Counted from the first letter of the stretch, positions 37,731 through 47,942 are shown. The stretch is DNA of 52,516 nt from an uncultured Saprospiraceae bacterium (GCA_938016265.1 CALLWB010000009.1:1-52516), one strand, 5' to 3'. A program made the numbers and translations. The notes: a model not told the origin generated them from the letters alone.

Positions 37731-40691
37731 TTAAAACTCATAAGACAAAGAAGCAGTAATTATCCTAGGCAAAACAGGCCGAATAAAATATGGATTAGGA
37801 GTGTCCGCATTCTGATTTTCAAGAATGACTGCTTCCGTCAAATCTTCCTTAGTTTGTCCTAGGAATCCAAGGCCATCAAAATCCATCAGCCCTGCAGCAT
37901 TAAAGATGTTATTCACCTTAATTGAAGCAGAAATATTCTTGGTGATTTTCCCGTCTATTCCTCCATTAAACTGAGCAAACCCTGGCAGTACTAGTGTGTT
38001 CCGTCTATTTGCAGACCGCTTGCCTGTGTACCGTGAATTTACATAAAAAGTAAACCGTTCCAGTTTATAACTTACCGTAATATCCGATAGTATTTTGGGC
38101 ACATTCGCTAGGGAATTTCCACTAAATTGCTCGATGTAGTCATCACTTTCCGCCCCCGCCTCTTCCAACTCTCCATTTGAATTTGAATAGGGACTTTTGC
38201 CTGGAGTTGTTGGGTTTTCTGGATGTACTTGTTTTTCTCCAGTGATGGGATCAATGAATACCGGATTTGCAGTGCCATTCAAATTATAATAATTAAACTC
38301 TACAAACCTTGGATTTTGAGCCGTCACCATCATTCTAATATTCAATCCCTTTACAGGATACAAAACGACCTCAAGTTCAGAACCCAACGTTTGAATTTTA
38401 TTGAAGGTACTCGGTGTAAACACAACAATGCCTCCTTCTCCAGGTACTAATAACTGGAAAGCAACATCATTCATTCTACTATAAAATCCGGTAAGGAATA
38501 TCGAACCTTTTCTTCCTCTAAGTTTGACACCTGCTTCTCCCATGTAGATTTTTTCCACAAACCCACGATTGATTGCTTGGTTGGAGAAGTTACTTATGTA
38601 ATACCCTAATTCTGGTGCTTTATTCCCGATTGTCCCACGGCCATAAACAGCCAGGCCTTCGTTAAATTTATAGTTAATTCCTAAGGAGCCAGATCCATAA
38701 GTATAGGTGAAATTATAGGCATCAAATTCCCCCGTCCCCAGCCTTGTGCCTGCGTCGTAAAACGTTGAAAAATCACCATCTACGCCCACAGGAAATCCAA
38801 TGGGGATATCAGGATTGGGTATGGTATCTCCTAAATATTGGTTGGCTAGGATGAACCGTTCATTTTGTCCTTTATGGAATACGTTTTCTACCCGAACTCC
38901 GATATCTATATTCAGTTTTTCTGATATTTCGTACAAGTCTGTAGCGAAAACGGAGAAGGTCGACGACTGCCCAACTGCGCGATTGTATGCTGAAGAACCC
39001 AAAGCGATCAACCCAGTATTAGGGTCAGAAAATTTGAAATCAAAATTGCCAGGAATAAATGATGGTTTGGGATGTGTAATCAAGAAGGGTCTCGGGTTTG
39101 CTTCCAGCGTACTGGCAATGGCATCACCCGTCCAGGCCACATCGACATCAGCATGCGATGCATAAAAACCAACACTGAATTGATGCCGCTTTATCTCTTT
39201 TGAAACACTGAATTGATTGATAAAATCATGAATTTTATTTTCAATAGTGAATCCGGCCGCTGCCCAAATTTTATCAATTTGCTCTATCCCATCACCTTTG
39301 TTGTAAAGCACTTCCCCAGTAGCAAAATCTTTATAATCGAAGTCATTAAAAATGAAAGTAGGCAATTGGAAAAACTCTGCCAATCCAGTTTCCGGTTCAA
39401 AAATAATATTCCCTGCATATTGGGAATACTGCTGATTTGCATAGGAATATTTAAGGTTGTTTCGAACGATCCAACCTCTGCCTGCCTCCTGTGAAAGACT
39501 GGCTCCTAGCGCATAGTTTTGCGTTTTTATTCCTTTACTTGGATCAAATGTTCTGGTTCTTGTTTCATCATTCATGAAATATTCGCCATCAGGCAAATTT
39601 TCACCGATTACATCAGGATAAATGGTACTCGTATGCAAGTTAAAATCCGCAATCGGAGTGATGTCTACCAGGTTGTTGATCGGAATATATTCATAACGAC
39701 TCACTTTATCATTAAGCAATTTACCATAGATTTTGAAATTGCCCCTATCGTGTTTTCTAACCACATTTGCTTTAAACTGGCCGCCCACATTTGCATTGTA
39801 GGGCAACTCTCTTGCGCCCTCATCCATTCGATAAAATCCGCCTAAATTGTAGTACCAGTTATTCTTAATAGGTCCGCCAACATTGACATCCGTGCGCACT
39901 AAGGAGTTTAAACTCCCTTGCAAGCCGAATTGAAATTTTGCTTTAGCAGACAATTTGTCTTTTCCTTCATTCGAGATAAAGTTGAAAATACCTCCCGGAG
40001 AATTTGCAGAAGACGTCGAGGCACTCCCCCCACGAATTGCTTCAAACTTGCCGACCGTCCCATCTGGCCGGTGATACATATCCATAATAGAAAACTGAAA
40101 TTGAGTACTCAAAACCGGCAAGCCATCTTCCTGCAAAGAAACATAGTGAAACCCTGGTTGGGTGCGAATACCTGTTGCAAGACCACGTGCATATACTGTT
40201 GCCCCTACTTCGCCACTCGAATTATCAACAAAAGTACCAGGCACCGCTGCGATCAATTCCCCGGTTCCTCTAGGACTCCGCTGTTCAATAACTTTAGCGT
40301 CCATACTGGTGATTGCAACACTGGACTCTAGTTTAGTCCGTTTGTCTAATGCACCTGTCACAATGATCTCGTCCATTTGCAGAGCATCTTCTCCTAAGGT
40401 GGCATTGATGGTGGTGGTTTGCCCGGCGGTTACGGTTATAGGGATCAATTTTGCACTGAATCCCATAAAACTAAACTCCAATTGGTAAGAACCAGGGGCT
40501 ACATTGGGAATGGTATAACTCCCATCAATGTCTGCCGTTGTCCCTTGGGTAGTGCCTTCTATCAAAATGGTTGAGCCAATAAGAGGGCTCTCATTTTCAT
40601 CAAGTACAATACCTTTAATAGTACCCACCTCCTGTCCAAAAACAACGCTTGCAAAGAATAGCGTCGCAATAAGTGTCAATATTTTATTCAT
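37731..40691 (-). CDS. TonB-dependent outer-membrane receptor
   Basis: The 986-residue protein has a signal peptide (about 1-19, ending VFGQ), a carboxypeptidase-regulatory-like domain (about 23-105), a plug domain (about 115-240, with IRGGSAS and NSPGGIFNFIS), and a long beta-barrel ending in ASLSYEF with the terminal Phe usual for outer-membrane proteins. It takes up an unknown ligand with energy from TonB. There is no SusD-like partner next to it, so it is not a typical Sus-type glycan system. A siderophore, metal or small-organic substrate is possible. It is divergent from a secreted M14 carboxypeptidase gene 552 bases away. A perfect -7 element lies 43-50 bases before its start. Confidence 0.92.
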   Translation of the reverse strand: MNKILTLIATLFFASVVFGQEVGTIKGIVLDENESPLIGSTILIEGTTQGTTADIDGSYTIPNVAPGSYQLEFSFMGFSAKLIPITVTAGQTTTINATLGEDALQMDEIIVTGALDKRTKLESSVAITSMDAKVIEQRSPRGTGELIAAVPGTFVDNSSGEVGATVYARGLATGIRTQPGFHYVSLQEDGLPVLSTQFQFSIMDMYHRPDGTVGKFEAIRGGSASTSSANSPGGIFNFISNEGKDKLSAKAKFQFGLQGSLNSLVRTDVNVGGPIKNNWYYNLGGFYRMDEGARELPYNANVGGQFKANVVRKHDRGNFKIYGKLLNDKVSRYEYIPINNLVDITPIADFNLHTSTIYPDVIGENLPDGEYFMNDETRTRTFDPSKGIKTQNYALGASLSQEAGRGWIVRNNLKYSYANQQYSQYAGNIIFEPETGLAEFFQLPTFIFNDFDYKDFATGEVLYNKGDGIEQIDKIWAAAGFTIENKIHDFINQFSVSKEIKRHQFSVGFYASHADVDVAWTGDAIASTLEANPRPFLITHPKPSFIPGNFDFKFSDPNTGLIALGSSAYNRAVGQSSTFSVFATDLYEISEKLNIDIGVRVENVFHKGQNERFILANQYLGDTIPNPDIPIGFPVGVDGDFSTFYDAGTRLGTGEFDAYNFTYTYGSGSLGINYKFNEGLAVYGRGTIGNKAPELGYYISNFSNQAINRGFVEKIYMGEAGVKLRGRKGSIFLTGFYSRMNDVAFQLLVPGEGGIVVFTPSTFNKIQTLGSELEVVLYPVKGLNIRMMVTAQNPRFVEFNYYNLNGTANPVFIDPITGEKQVHPENPTTPGKSPYSNSNGELEEAGAESDDYIEQFSGNSLANVPKILSDITVSYKLERFTFYVNSRYTGKRSANRRNTLVLPGFAQFNGGIDGKITKNISASIKVNNIFNAAGLMDFDGLGFLGQTKEDLTEAVILENQNADTPNPYFIRPVLPRIITASLSYEF

Positions 40692-41243
40692 AACCTTTCG
40701 GTTTAATATTCATTAAATATTTCTAATTGTGCTCAAAGATAAAAAGCATTAGTTGAAGAATAGAATCTTACACCTATTTCATACGTAAGGATTGTTGATT
40801 TAGTTAACAATCCGATAAAATTCATTATTAATTGGCAAAGAAAGATATCGCTCTCGTAAGAATCAAAAATGTAAGCAAAGCCTGCATTTGAAGATGGCTT
40901 CGGATTATACCAAAGGGTTTTTGTGTTGACAAATAGAAGAAAAAGTTAAAATTACAATTTATTAGCATGTAATAACATTTTCAACGCTTACAGTAGCAAC
41001 AGACAAATTCAATTCCTTAAGTTTTTTATTTTTTTGTGTGAATACTACCAAATTATAAAATATTGGGCTATATTTAATTGAGTTTTTACAAAGAGAAATT
41101 AAGCGTTCCAGCATAATAAAAAATTTAAGATGGGTAGGATGAGAAGTCATGCCAAATTTATTTGGGGTGGCTTCTTTATTTCATACCAATTCCTAAGAAC
41201 GCTTTTCTACCCTACCCTTTCCTTTAAATAAAAATTTATTCCC
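40692..41243. other. 552-base divergent intergenic region
   Basis: The region lies between the TonB-dependent receptor (leftward) and the M14 peptidase (rightward). It is AT-rich, with a promoter candidate for the receptor at 40734-40741. A 62-codon minus ORF (40962-41150) shows no protein-like features. No RNA gene or strong repeat was seen. Confidence 0.6.
40734..40741 (-). promoter_or_regulatory. Candidate -7 promoter element of the TonB receptor gene
   Basis: Minus-strand TATCTTTG matches TAnnTTTG exactly. The predicted start near 40728 leaves a leader of about 37 bases. No clear -33 TTTG is seen. Confidence 0.5.
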
Positions 41244-43850
41244 ATGATTATCAATCGCTTAAATGCGCTGTTTTTTCTATTGGTAATGCTCCTGAATCAA
41301 TCTGCTATTGGTCAGATTTCTCTGTCAGACTATTTCCCAAATTCCACAAATTATAATAAAAGTATACCTACACCTGCTAGTGTTTTAGGGCATGAAGTTG
41401 GCGAATGGCACGTTTCTCATGATAAATTGCTTTTTTATGTTAAAGAATTAGCCAAAGCATCTGACCGAATAATTATCGAGGAATACGCCAAATCTTTTGA
41501 AGACCGACCTTTAGTCTATCTGACCATCACTTCATCAGCAAACCAGGCCAATCTTACAGCCATTCAGAAGGACCACATCGCCTTATCCAACACGCAGAGC
41601 TCCAATACGCTGGCAATTAAGGAGATGCCTGCTGTCGTTTATATGGGATACAGTGTCCACGGAAATGAATCAAGCGGTGCTAATGCCGCATTGCTTATTG
41701 CGTACCATCTTGCTGCTGCTCAAGGACCAGAAATCGATGATCTCCTTAAAAACACTATTATTTTACTAGATCCTGCTATGAATCCCGATGGAATAAATCG
41801 GTTTGCTAGTTGGGTAAACAGCCATAAGAGCGTCACCCCAGACCCAAACTCAGACTCTAGAGAACACCGGGAAGTTTGGCCGCGCGGACGAACCAACCAC
41901 TATTGGTTTGATCTAAATCGGGATTGGCTACCGGTACAACTCCCAGAAAGTCAAGGTAGAATTAAAGTTTTTCACAAATGGAAACCAAACATTCTTACCG
42001 ATCATCATGAGATGGGTACCAACGCTACTTTCTTTTTTCAACCTGGAATTCCTGCTAGAACAAATCCGCTTACCCCATCTAAAAACCAGGAACTAACCGC
42101 AAAGGTGACGACTTATCATGCAAAATCACTAGACAAAGTGGGCTCTTTGTATTACTCCAAAGAATCCTTTGACGATTTCTATTATGGAAAAGGGTCTACC
42201 TACCCGGACGCAAATGGTTGTATTGGTATTTTGTTTGAACAAGCAAGTTCAAGGGGCCATCTCCAAAGCAGTATCAACGGCCCGGTCAGTTTCCAATTTA
42301 CCATCCAAAATCAGCTGGAAGCTTCTCTTGCTACTATGACAGCTGCCAAGGAACTGAAAGAAGAACTGCTTACCTTCCAAAGAGACTTCTACAAAAAAGG
42401 TCGGGAAGAAGCTAGACGAGATCCTATAAAAGGTTATTTAGTTGGTGCAGGGAATGACGAGGTAAAACTATTAGAGTTTATGAATATGCTTTCCCTACAT
42501 CAAATCATTGCCTACAAAAATGAGAAGGATATTGTGATAAATGGAGTGCTTTACCAAAAAGACAAATCCTACGCTATCCCAATGGAACAAGATCAATATA
42601 GATTGATCCGAGCGATGTTTGACAATCCTACGACTTTTAGAGATAGTCTATTTTACGATGTTTCTGGGTGGACCCTTCCATTTGCTTTTAACCTAGATTT
42701 TGCTAAAATTGACCGGATAGCAACTGGGGAAGTCTATAAAATAGGTAATTCTAACAAACCAAAGTCGGTAGTTGGTGGCCTGTCCAACTATGCCTACCTT
42801 TTTGAATGGAACAACTACAACGGCCCAATGTTACTAGAGAATTTACTCGCCAAAGGACTAATTGCAAAAGTATCCAACGAACCCATCGAAACAGGAAACA
42901 ATAATCAGAAATTCAGTCCAGGAGCTATACTAATCCCGGTCAGTGGGCAAAGTACCAACAAAGAAAACCTCTTCCAGATTTTAAATGACCAAGCGAACAG
43001 CTCGGGCGTCGAAATTTACGCGGTCAACTCCGGGCTAACAGCTAATGGAGTTGATTTGGGAAGTCCTTCATTTACTGCACTTCGGGCACCTAAAATTGCC
43101 TTACTAACCGGATCAGGGGTCAATGGATATGATGCTGGAGAGGTTTGGCATTTGTTGGATGCCCGATTTAACATACCTGTTACGCTACTGGAGACGGTTC
43201 GATTGTCGTCTGCAAATCTATCGAAATACAACACGCTAGTTATGGCAGATGGTAGTTATGGTAGTATCACAGCAAACGCTACAGAAAAAATTAAAGCCTG
43301 GATTAGGCAGGGAGGCACACTAATCGCAATGAGAGGTGCAGTAAAATGGGCAGCTGGCAAAGGGATATCGTACGCAGAATACAAACCAGTAGAAACAAAA
43401 AAGGGAGATGCCAGACCAGCAGCAAAACCATACAACAATATAAACAGAGAACGAGGTGCCCAATACATTGGAGGCGCTATTTTTGAAACAAAAATTGATT
43501 TAAGAAATCCACTTTGTTATGGGTATACCGATCAAAAATTGCCTGTATTTCATAGGGGAACTGGTTTCTTCAAACTTACTAGGAATGCTTATGCTACTCC
43601 TGTCCGATACACTGAAAAACCGTTGATGAGTGGATATATTTCGAGGAAGAATATGAAATTATTGAAAAATTCGGCAGGAATAGTGGTTAATAAGCAAGGA
43701 TCAGGCAGCGTTATTTCTTTTGCTTTTAATCCTAACTTCAGAGCATTTTGGTATGGCACGAACCCACTATTTACAAATGCCATTTTCTTTGGACAAACAC
43801 TTAATTCTGGAGCATTCGAACATGCCCCACCTAAAAAACCCTCAAATTAA
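41244..43850 (+). CDS. Secreted M14-family zinc carboxypeptidase
   Basis: The 868-residue protein has a signal peptide (about 1-24, ending SAIGQ). The catalytic M14 domain has H139-G-N-E142 as zinc ligands, NPDG (180-183), the R/D-rich segment WFDLNRDW, and DHHEMG (253-258). This matches a subgroup of large M14 proteins in Bacteroidota. After the peptidase domain, a long C-terminal part (about 390-868) includes a region like class-I glutamine-amidotransferase-type folds (KIALLTGSGVNGYDAGEVWHLL, LVMADGSYG) that is probably not catalytic. It would act in the periplasm or outside on peptides. It is divergent from the TonB-dependent receptor; a link to uptake of its products is speculative. Confidence 0.9.
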   Translation: MIINRLNALFFLLVMLLNQSAIGQISLSDYFPNSTNYNKSIPTPASVLGHEVGEWHVSHDKLLFYVKELAKASDRIIIEEYAKSFEDRPLVYLTITSSANQANLTAIQKDHIALSNTQSSNTLAIKEMPAVVYMGYSVHGNESSGANAALLIAYHLAAAQGPEIDDLLKNTIILLDPAMNPDGINRFASWVNSHKSVTPDPNSDSREHREVWPRGRTNHYWFDLNRDWLPVQLPESQGRIKVFHKWKPNILTDHHEMGTNATFFFQPGIPARTNPLTPSKNQELTAKVTTYHAKSLDKVGSLYYSKESFDDFYYGKGSTYPDANGCIGILFEQASSRGHLQSSINGPVSFQFTIQNQLEASLATMTAAKELKEELLTFQRDFYKKGREEARRDPIKGYLVGAGNDEVKLLEFMNMLSLHQIIAYKNEKDIVINGVLYQKDKSYAIPMEQDQYRLIRAMFDNPTTFRDSLFYDVSGWTLPFAFNLDFAKIDRIATGEVYKIGNSNKPKSVVGGLSNYAYLFEWNNYNGPMLLENLLAKGLIAKVSNEPIETGNNNQKFSPGAILIPVSGQSTNKENLFQILNDQANSSGVEIYAVNSGLTANGVDLGSPSFTALRAPKIALLTGSGVNGYDAGEVWHLLDARFNIPVTLLETVRLSSANLSKYNTLVMADGSYGSITANATEKIKAWIRQGGTLIAMRGAVKWAAGKGISYAEYKPVETKKGDARPAAKPYNNINRERGAQYIGGAIFETKIDLRNPLCYGYTDQKLPVFHRGTGFFKLTRNAYATPVRYTEKPLMSGYISRKNMKLLKNSAGIVVNKQGSGSVISFAFNPNFRAFWYGTNPLFTNAIFFGQTLNSGAFEHAPPKKPSN

Positions 43851-44187
43851 TTGCTTGACAAAAGTTCGTCAACATCTTCATCAATACCAGATTTTTTAAG
43901 GATAACAGGTGTTTTCAAACTGATTTTCCTAGATTTACTTGGCTTTAACAAAGCAAAAAATTGAGTAAAAACTACTTTAATTGAGGGTAGGTAGAATTGC
44001 GCCATTGCTTAGGGTGTTTCTTTTTAGAATCGATTGTAGTGATCTATCTTCTTTTACCCATAAAAAGGAAGATTGTTACATTGAAAAGCAACATTTTTTT
44101 CAGCAGTTGTGACACCGGATTTAGACATATTTCTTTAATTTAAATTAATTATTTTTGCAGAATAAAATTTGACAACACTTCCGTTTT
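43851..44187. other. 337-base intergenic region
   Basis: AT-rich, with a weak inverted repeat TTGAC/GTCAA just after the M14 gene and a promoter candidate at 44130-44157. No coding or RNA gene was seen. Confidence 0.6.
44130..44157 (+). promoter_or_regulatory. Candidate promoter
   Basis: TATTTTTG (44150-44157) is a perfect match to TAnnTTTG, with TTTC at 44130-44133 as a poor, closely spaced upstream element. The predicted start near 44163 leaves a leader of about 25 bases before the ATG at 44188. Confidence 0.45.
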
Positions 44188-45069
44188 ATGAATCGCAACA
44201 CCGCTATCCTTTTATTAAAGATTACCTGCTTTTGTGTGTTTTTGGGACGTGCCTGGCTCCATATTAACTGGGATGCGCCTTATCGTGCATTTTTCTGGGA
44301 TGAAGACTTATTACATAATTTTATTGAACGATTTACCGACATGTCATGGCAAGAATATGTGACAAGTCCCGATATGGATCGGTTCATTCAAAATTCTATA
44401 AAAGCGACTGGTTTTTTCTATTTGTTGGCAGCAATTGCCTCCTTAGCAATAAAACCAGAAGAAAATTTCGCATCAAACAAACCTCGAAGAATTTTCAACA
44501 AGTTATTGGGTGTTGTTCTTTTGGTCGGGATGCTTTGCTTAATGGGATTGGCCTACCTTTATTGTAAGGAAAAATTTTATCATGTAGGTCAGTTTTTCGA
44601 ATATGCCTGTCAGTTCCTCTCTCCCTTGTTTTTGTGGTTATTGATCTTCAACAAGATAGATTTGAGTCGTTTGATCTTGCCTGTCAAAATAGCGATCGCA
44701 CTTACTTTTACCTGTCATGGGCTGTATGCCATTGGATATTATCCGCGGCCTGGTCCATTTGTAGATATGACGCTCAATATTTTGCCTATTGAAGAACCGA
44801 CTGCTCATCTTTTTCTTAAAGTGGCTGGTGTACTTGACTTTGTCATTAGTGCAATGCTCTTCATTCCAAGGCTCGCGCGTCCTGCACTACTGTATGCTAT
44901 ACTATGGGGAAGCCTGACGGCACTAGCAAGAGTGGTTGCTAATTTCTACTGGCATGATTTGGGCCACACCTTTGGATATTGGTTTTGGGAAATGCTTTAT
45001 CGGGTTTCTCATGCTTCTTTGCCGTTGTTGGTTTGGTTGTATCTGCGTAGGGAAAAGCAAACGGATTAA
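44188..45069 (+). CDS. Uncharacterised multi-pass membrane protein
   Basis: The 293-residue protein has about seven hydrophobic segments (around residues 5-22, 72-88, 105-127, 138-154, 163-182, 208-227 and 232-250) and a Trp/Tyr/His-rich C-terminal part (NFYWHDLGHTFGYWFWEML). The first loop holds W-D-A-P-Y-R-A-F-F-W-D-E-D. I do not recognise the family. It has a general DoxX-like feel but no clear signature. It appears to be monocistronic behind its own promoter candidate. Confidence 0.8.
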   Translation: MNRNTAILLLKITCFCVFLGRAWLHINWDAPYRAFFWDEDLLHNFIERFTDMSWQEYVTSPDMDRFIQNSIKATGFFYLLAAIASLAIKPEENFASNKPRRIFNKLLGVVLLVGMLCLMGLAYLYCKEKFYHVGQFFEYACQFLSPLFLWLLIFNKIDLSRLILPVKIAIALTFTCHGLYAIGYYPRPGPFVDMTLNILPIEEPTAHLFLKVAGVLDFVISAMLFIPRLARPALLYAILWGSLTALARVVANFYWHDLGHTFGYWFWEMLYRVSHASLPLLVWLYLRREKQTD

Positions 45070-45324
45070 CAGGTTTTTAAATAATTATCAATAATCCTCC
45101 TCTAAAAATCCCCACCAACCACCATTCTCCAACTTTCCATTAGCCATTCCCCCATTTTACAATAATAATGGGTATCTTGTAAGTTTTTAGAAATTCCGGC
45201 AATTCCCGTTCGAAAACGACCTTTTTTAAACGATGAAGTTGTCTAAAAACGACAAAACAATTCAAGGGAGCTTCCGTTTTATTCCTAGTAAAAGCTCCGT
45301 TGACTATTTAAATATTTTTGTTTT

Positions 45325-46725
45325 ATGAAATCTTTTTTTTATTACCTCCTGCTTGTTTCCATCCTGTTTATGTCTGCCACTTGTAAGACAGGTGATGGCG
45401 TTGTTTCCAGCAAACCTGGATTTCATATTGGTGGAGAACTTGCTGGAAGCAGCACCGATTCTATTCGGTTGTTGAAGTGGGACGGGATTCAGTTGATGCC
45501 TATGGTCGCGAGTGCGCTGACCGCTGAAAAAAGTGGCAAATCGTCCTTTCAAATAAGTACAGAAGATTTGCCAAAAGGCCTATACTTCCTGGGAACAGAT
45601 CCTCAAAAAGTTCGTCCGTTCATCATTCACAATGAAAACAATCTTCGGGTAGACGGACATTTAGACTCTATCCAAACCTTGAGATTTCCAAATTCTCCTT
45701 CCAATACGAAGTACGAGGAACTCATGAACAAAAACCAACAATTTCAAAGAGAGTTTCAAGGGATAATCGGACAATATCGCAGAGCAGCAAACAACCCCAC
45801 ATTAAAAGCGGAACTCGATGCCAAAATAAAAGACCTCGATTCCCGTAAGGAACAATTTTATCAGGACACCAAAAAAGAGGAACCTTATTTCGGTAAAATA
45901 ATTGGCCTAAGCACCTACCTCAGTTACCAGAATAACAAGCAAGGTGACGAAACCGAAGGCGTATACTTTGCTAAGAACTTCATGAAAAATGTAGACGTTA
46001 CAGATCCGATCTGGAACAACTTGCCACAATTCAGACAAACTGCACAATCCTATGCACAAACCCTTGCTCAGGTGGGGATGAGTTCTGAAGACCAAGCCGT
46101 TCATATTGATGGCTATCTGGATAAAATAGATCAGAGTACCGTGGCTTACAAAAGCTTTTTGCTTGGAATCGCACTCGGATATTCACAAACAAAAGAAGAA
46201 ACAAATTTGCTGAAATACGGCGAATTATTTCTAGGAAAATACGCAGGAGAAAATCAACAGCTGGAACAAATGCTAAACAGCAAAATCAAGAAAGCTAAAA
46301 ACCTGATGGTAGGCACAGTAGCTCCCGAAATTGCTCAAGCAACTCCAGACGGAGGCCAGATGAAATTGAGTGACCTAAGAGGAAAAGTGGTGTTGATCGA
46401 TTTTTGGGCAAGCTGGTGCGGTCCCTGCAGAAGAGAGAACCCAAACGTCGTAAAAATGTACCAGAAGTTTAAAAACAAAGGATTTGAAATATTCGGCGTC
46501 AGCCTTGATAAAGGCAAGGAAAAATGGGTCGCTGCCATCGCAAAAGACGGACTTACCTGGCCACATGTATCTGACCTCAAAGGATGGGGCAGCTTGGCAG
46601 CAAGAGACTACGGAGTCACAGGTATCCCACAAACTTTCCTAATCGATGAAGAAGGAAAAATAATTGCGAAAAATCTCCGTGGCCCTGCATTAGAAGCTAA
46701 ACTTTCACAAATATTTGCTAATTGA
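45325..46725 (+). CDS. TlpA/ResA-like thioredoxin-fold lipoprotein
   Basis: The 466-residue protein has a lipoprotein signal (SATC, Cys20), an N-terminal beta domain of DUF4369 type (about 30-120, FHIGGELAGSSTDSIRLLKW), a long charged helical middle, and a C-terminal thioredoxin domain with the redox motif C365-G-P-C368 (FWASWCGPC) and cis-Pro loop TGIPQT. The middle is longer than in the paralogue at 33900-35063, which accounts for most of the size difference. It probably reduces or isomerises disulfides in the periplasm. Its stop codon overlaps the next start (TGATG), so it is translationally coupled to the phosphatase gene. Confidence 0.92.
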   Translation: MKSFFYYLLLVSILFMSATCKTGDGVVSSKPGFHIGGELAGSSTDSIRLLKWDGIQLMPMVASALTAEKSGKSSFQISTEDLPKGLYFLGTDPQKVRPFIIHNENNLRVDGHLDSIQTLRFPNSPSNTKYEELMNKNQQFQREFQGIIGQYRRAANNPTLKAELDAKIKDLDSRKEQFYQDTKKEEPYFGKIIGLSTYLSYQNNKQGDETEGVYFAKNFMKNVDVTDPIWNNLPQFRQTAQSYAQTLAQVGMSSEDQAVHIDGYLDKIDQSTVAYKSFLLGIALGYSQTKEETNLLKYGELFLGKYAGENQQLEQMLNSKIKKAKNLMVGTVAPEIAQATPDGGQMKLSDLRGKVVLIDFWASWCGPCRRENPNVVKMYQKFKNKGFEIFGVSLDKGKEKWVAAIAKDGLTWPHVSDLKGWGSLAARDYGVTGIPQTFLIDEEGKIIAKNLRGPALEAKLSQIFAN

Positions 46726-47552
46726 TGAATTCGGTGGTAACCTCCCATTTAGAAACAAAACTTCACCTCGCAGTTGAAGTAGCCAAAGAAGCAGCCGAAT
46801 TGATCATCGGACTACGAGACCGTAAGGAAATCGAGCTGTTTTTTAAGGACGACAATAGTCCAGTCACTAGTGCCGACCGTGCTTCTGAAAAACTTATTCG
46901 TGCCCGATTGCTAGGCACTTTCCCTACTGATGGTTTTGTAGGGGAAGAGTTGGAGCCAGTGAAAGGGACAAGTGGACTGGTCTGGTCGTGTGATCCCATA
47001 GATGGTACCTGGAGTTATTTAAATCATGAAATCACCTGCACGATATGTATAGGTTTGCATCGGGACAATGAAACCTTGTTGGCCGTGGTGTACAATCCAT
47101 TTACCCATCAATTGTATACAGGTTATAAAAATGGTGGTGCTGCAATGAACGACAAAAAACTGCCATTAGTCGAAAAATATTCCTTAGATCGGGCAGTCGT
47201 CAACTTTGTTGTATCCCGCACAAAAATGCAAGATGTAGATCGTTTGTATGATTTACGCAACAGCGGCAAACTCTCTAAACTGCTAAGCCTTGGTGGTTCA
47301 ATTGCCTATTCTCTGGCCCAGGTTTCGTCTGGCGCGCACAACGTGTTCGTCGGCAACACAGCGAAGCCTTCTAATCTTTGGGATTTGGCAGGTGGCATCT
47401 TCTTGATTCGACAGTCAGGTGGTGTGGTCACCAATTTGCAAGGGGTGGATTTGAATACTGTCAAATCGGATGAGGTGCTTGTTGCCTCCAGCAATCCTAC
47501 TATTCATGCAGAGGCACTTAAAGCCCTCAATGAGATCAACTTCGGTAAATAA
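46725..47552 (+). CDS. Inositol-monophosphatase-family phosphatase (IMPase/CysQ-like)
   Basis: The 275-residue protein shows the Mg-dependent, lithium-sensitive phosphatase motifs: GEELEP (E74-E75), D90-P-I-D93-G-T, and WDLAGG with D220. Substrates in this superfamily include inositol phosphate, 3'-phosphoadenosine 5'-phosphate (CysQ) and fructose bisphosphate, and sequence alone does not settle which applies. The ATG at 46725 shares its A with the TGA of the preceding gene, a classic coupled start. A TTG at 46722 is an alternative, one codon upstream. Confidence 0.9.
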   Translation: MNSVVTSHLETKLHLAVEVAKEAAELIIGLRDRKEIELFFKDDNSPVTSADRASEKLIRARLLGTFPTDGFVGEELEPVKGTSGLVWSCDPIDGTWSYLNHEITCTICIGLHRDNETLLAVVYNPFTHQLYTGYKNGGAAMNDKKLPLVEKYSLDRAVVNFVVSRTKMQDVDRLYDLRNSGKLSKLLSLGGSIAYSLAQVSSGAHNVFVGNTAKPSNLWDLAGGIFLIRQSGGVVTNLQGVDLNTVKSDEVLVASSNPTIHAEALKALNEINFGK

Positions 47553-47722
47553 TTACAGACTACACTTTGTTGGAAGAACTGGAATAAAAATTGTGATGTC
47601 ATTCAACAGTTCTAAGATTTTAATATTAGAAAATGAAACATTTCATGATTTCTATCCGTAGAAGATTTCTATATTTTACTTAGAATATTATTATTTAATT
47701 TTTCAATCAAAACACAAATTAC

Positions 47723-47923
47723 ATGTCAGTTGTTAAAGTTATTGAAGTACTGTCCAACTCAGATAAAAGTTGGGAAGACGCTACACAAAAAGCCATCACT
47801 AAAGCTTCAAAATCTGTAAAAAACATTCGTTCTGCCAACGTTCAAAACCAAAGCGTTCGAGTAGAAGATGGTAAAATCGTTGAATACCGAGTAAATCTTA
47901 AACTTACTTTCGAGATCTCATAG
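47723..47923 (+). CDS. Dodecin (flavin-binding dodecamer)
   Basis: The 66-residue protein has the dodecin pattern: V-x-K-V-I-E-V-L-S at the start, the S-W17-E-D-A motif whose Trp stacks on the flavin, and a beta hairpin with V-R-V-E-D-G-K-I-V-E-Y-R-V-N-L-K-L-T-F at the end. Dodecins form hollow 12-mers that bind riboflavin, FMN or related ligands and buffer free flavin. It is monocistronic and followed by a strong terminator. Flavin binding is known for the family and inferred here. Confidence 0.95.
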   Translation: MSVVKVIEVLSNSDKSWEDATQKAITKASKSVKNIRSANVQNQSVRVEDGKIVEYRVNLKLTFEIS

Positions 47924-47942
47924 GTTACCCATAACTTATTGA

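Noticed and set aside
39213-40488. Several plus-strand ORFs inside the TonB-dependent receptor gene
   Set aside because: They are shadows of a clearly recognised minus-strand gene.
40962-41150. 62-codon minus-strand ORF between the TonB receptor and the M14 peptidase
   Set aside because: AT-rich chance ORF with no protein-like pattern.
45313-45320. Perfect TAnnTTTG promoter element just before the TlpA-like lipoprotein gene
   Set aside because: It lies only 5 bases before the ATG, so transcription would begin at or inside the start codon and remove the lipoprotein signal start; likely coincidental in AT-rich DNA.
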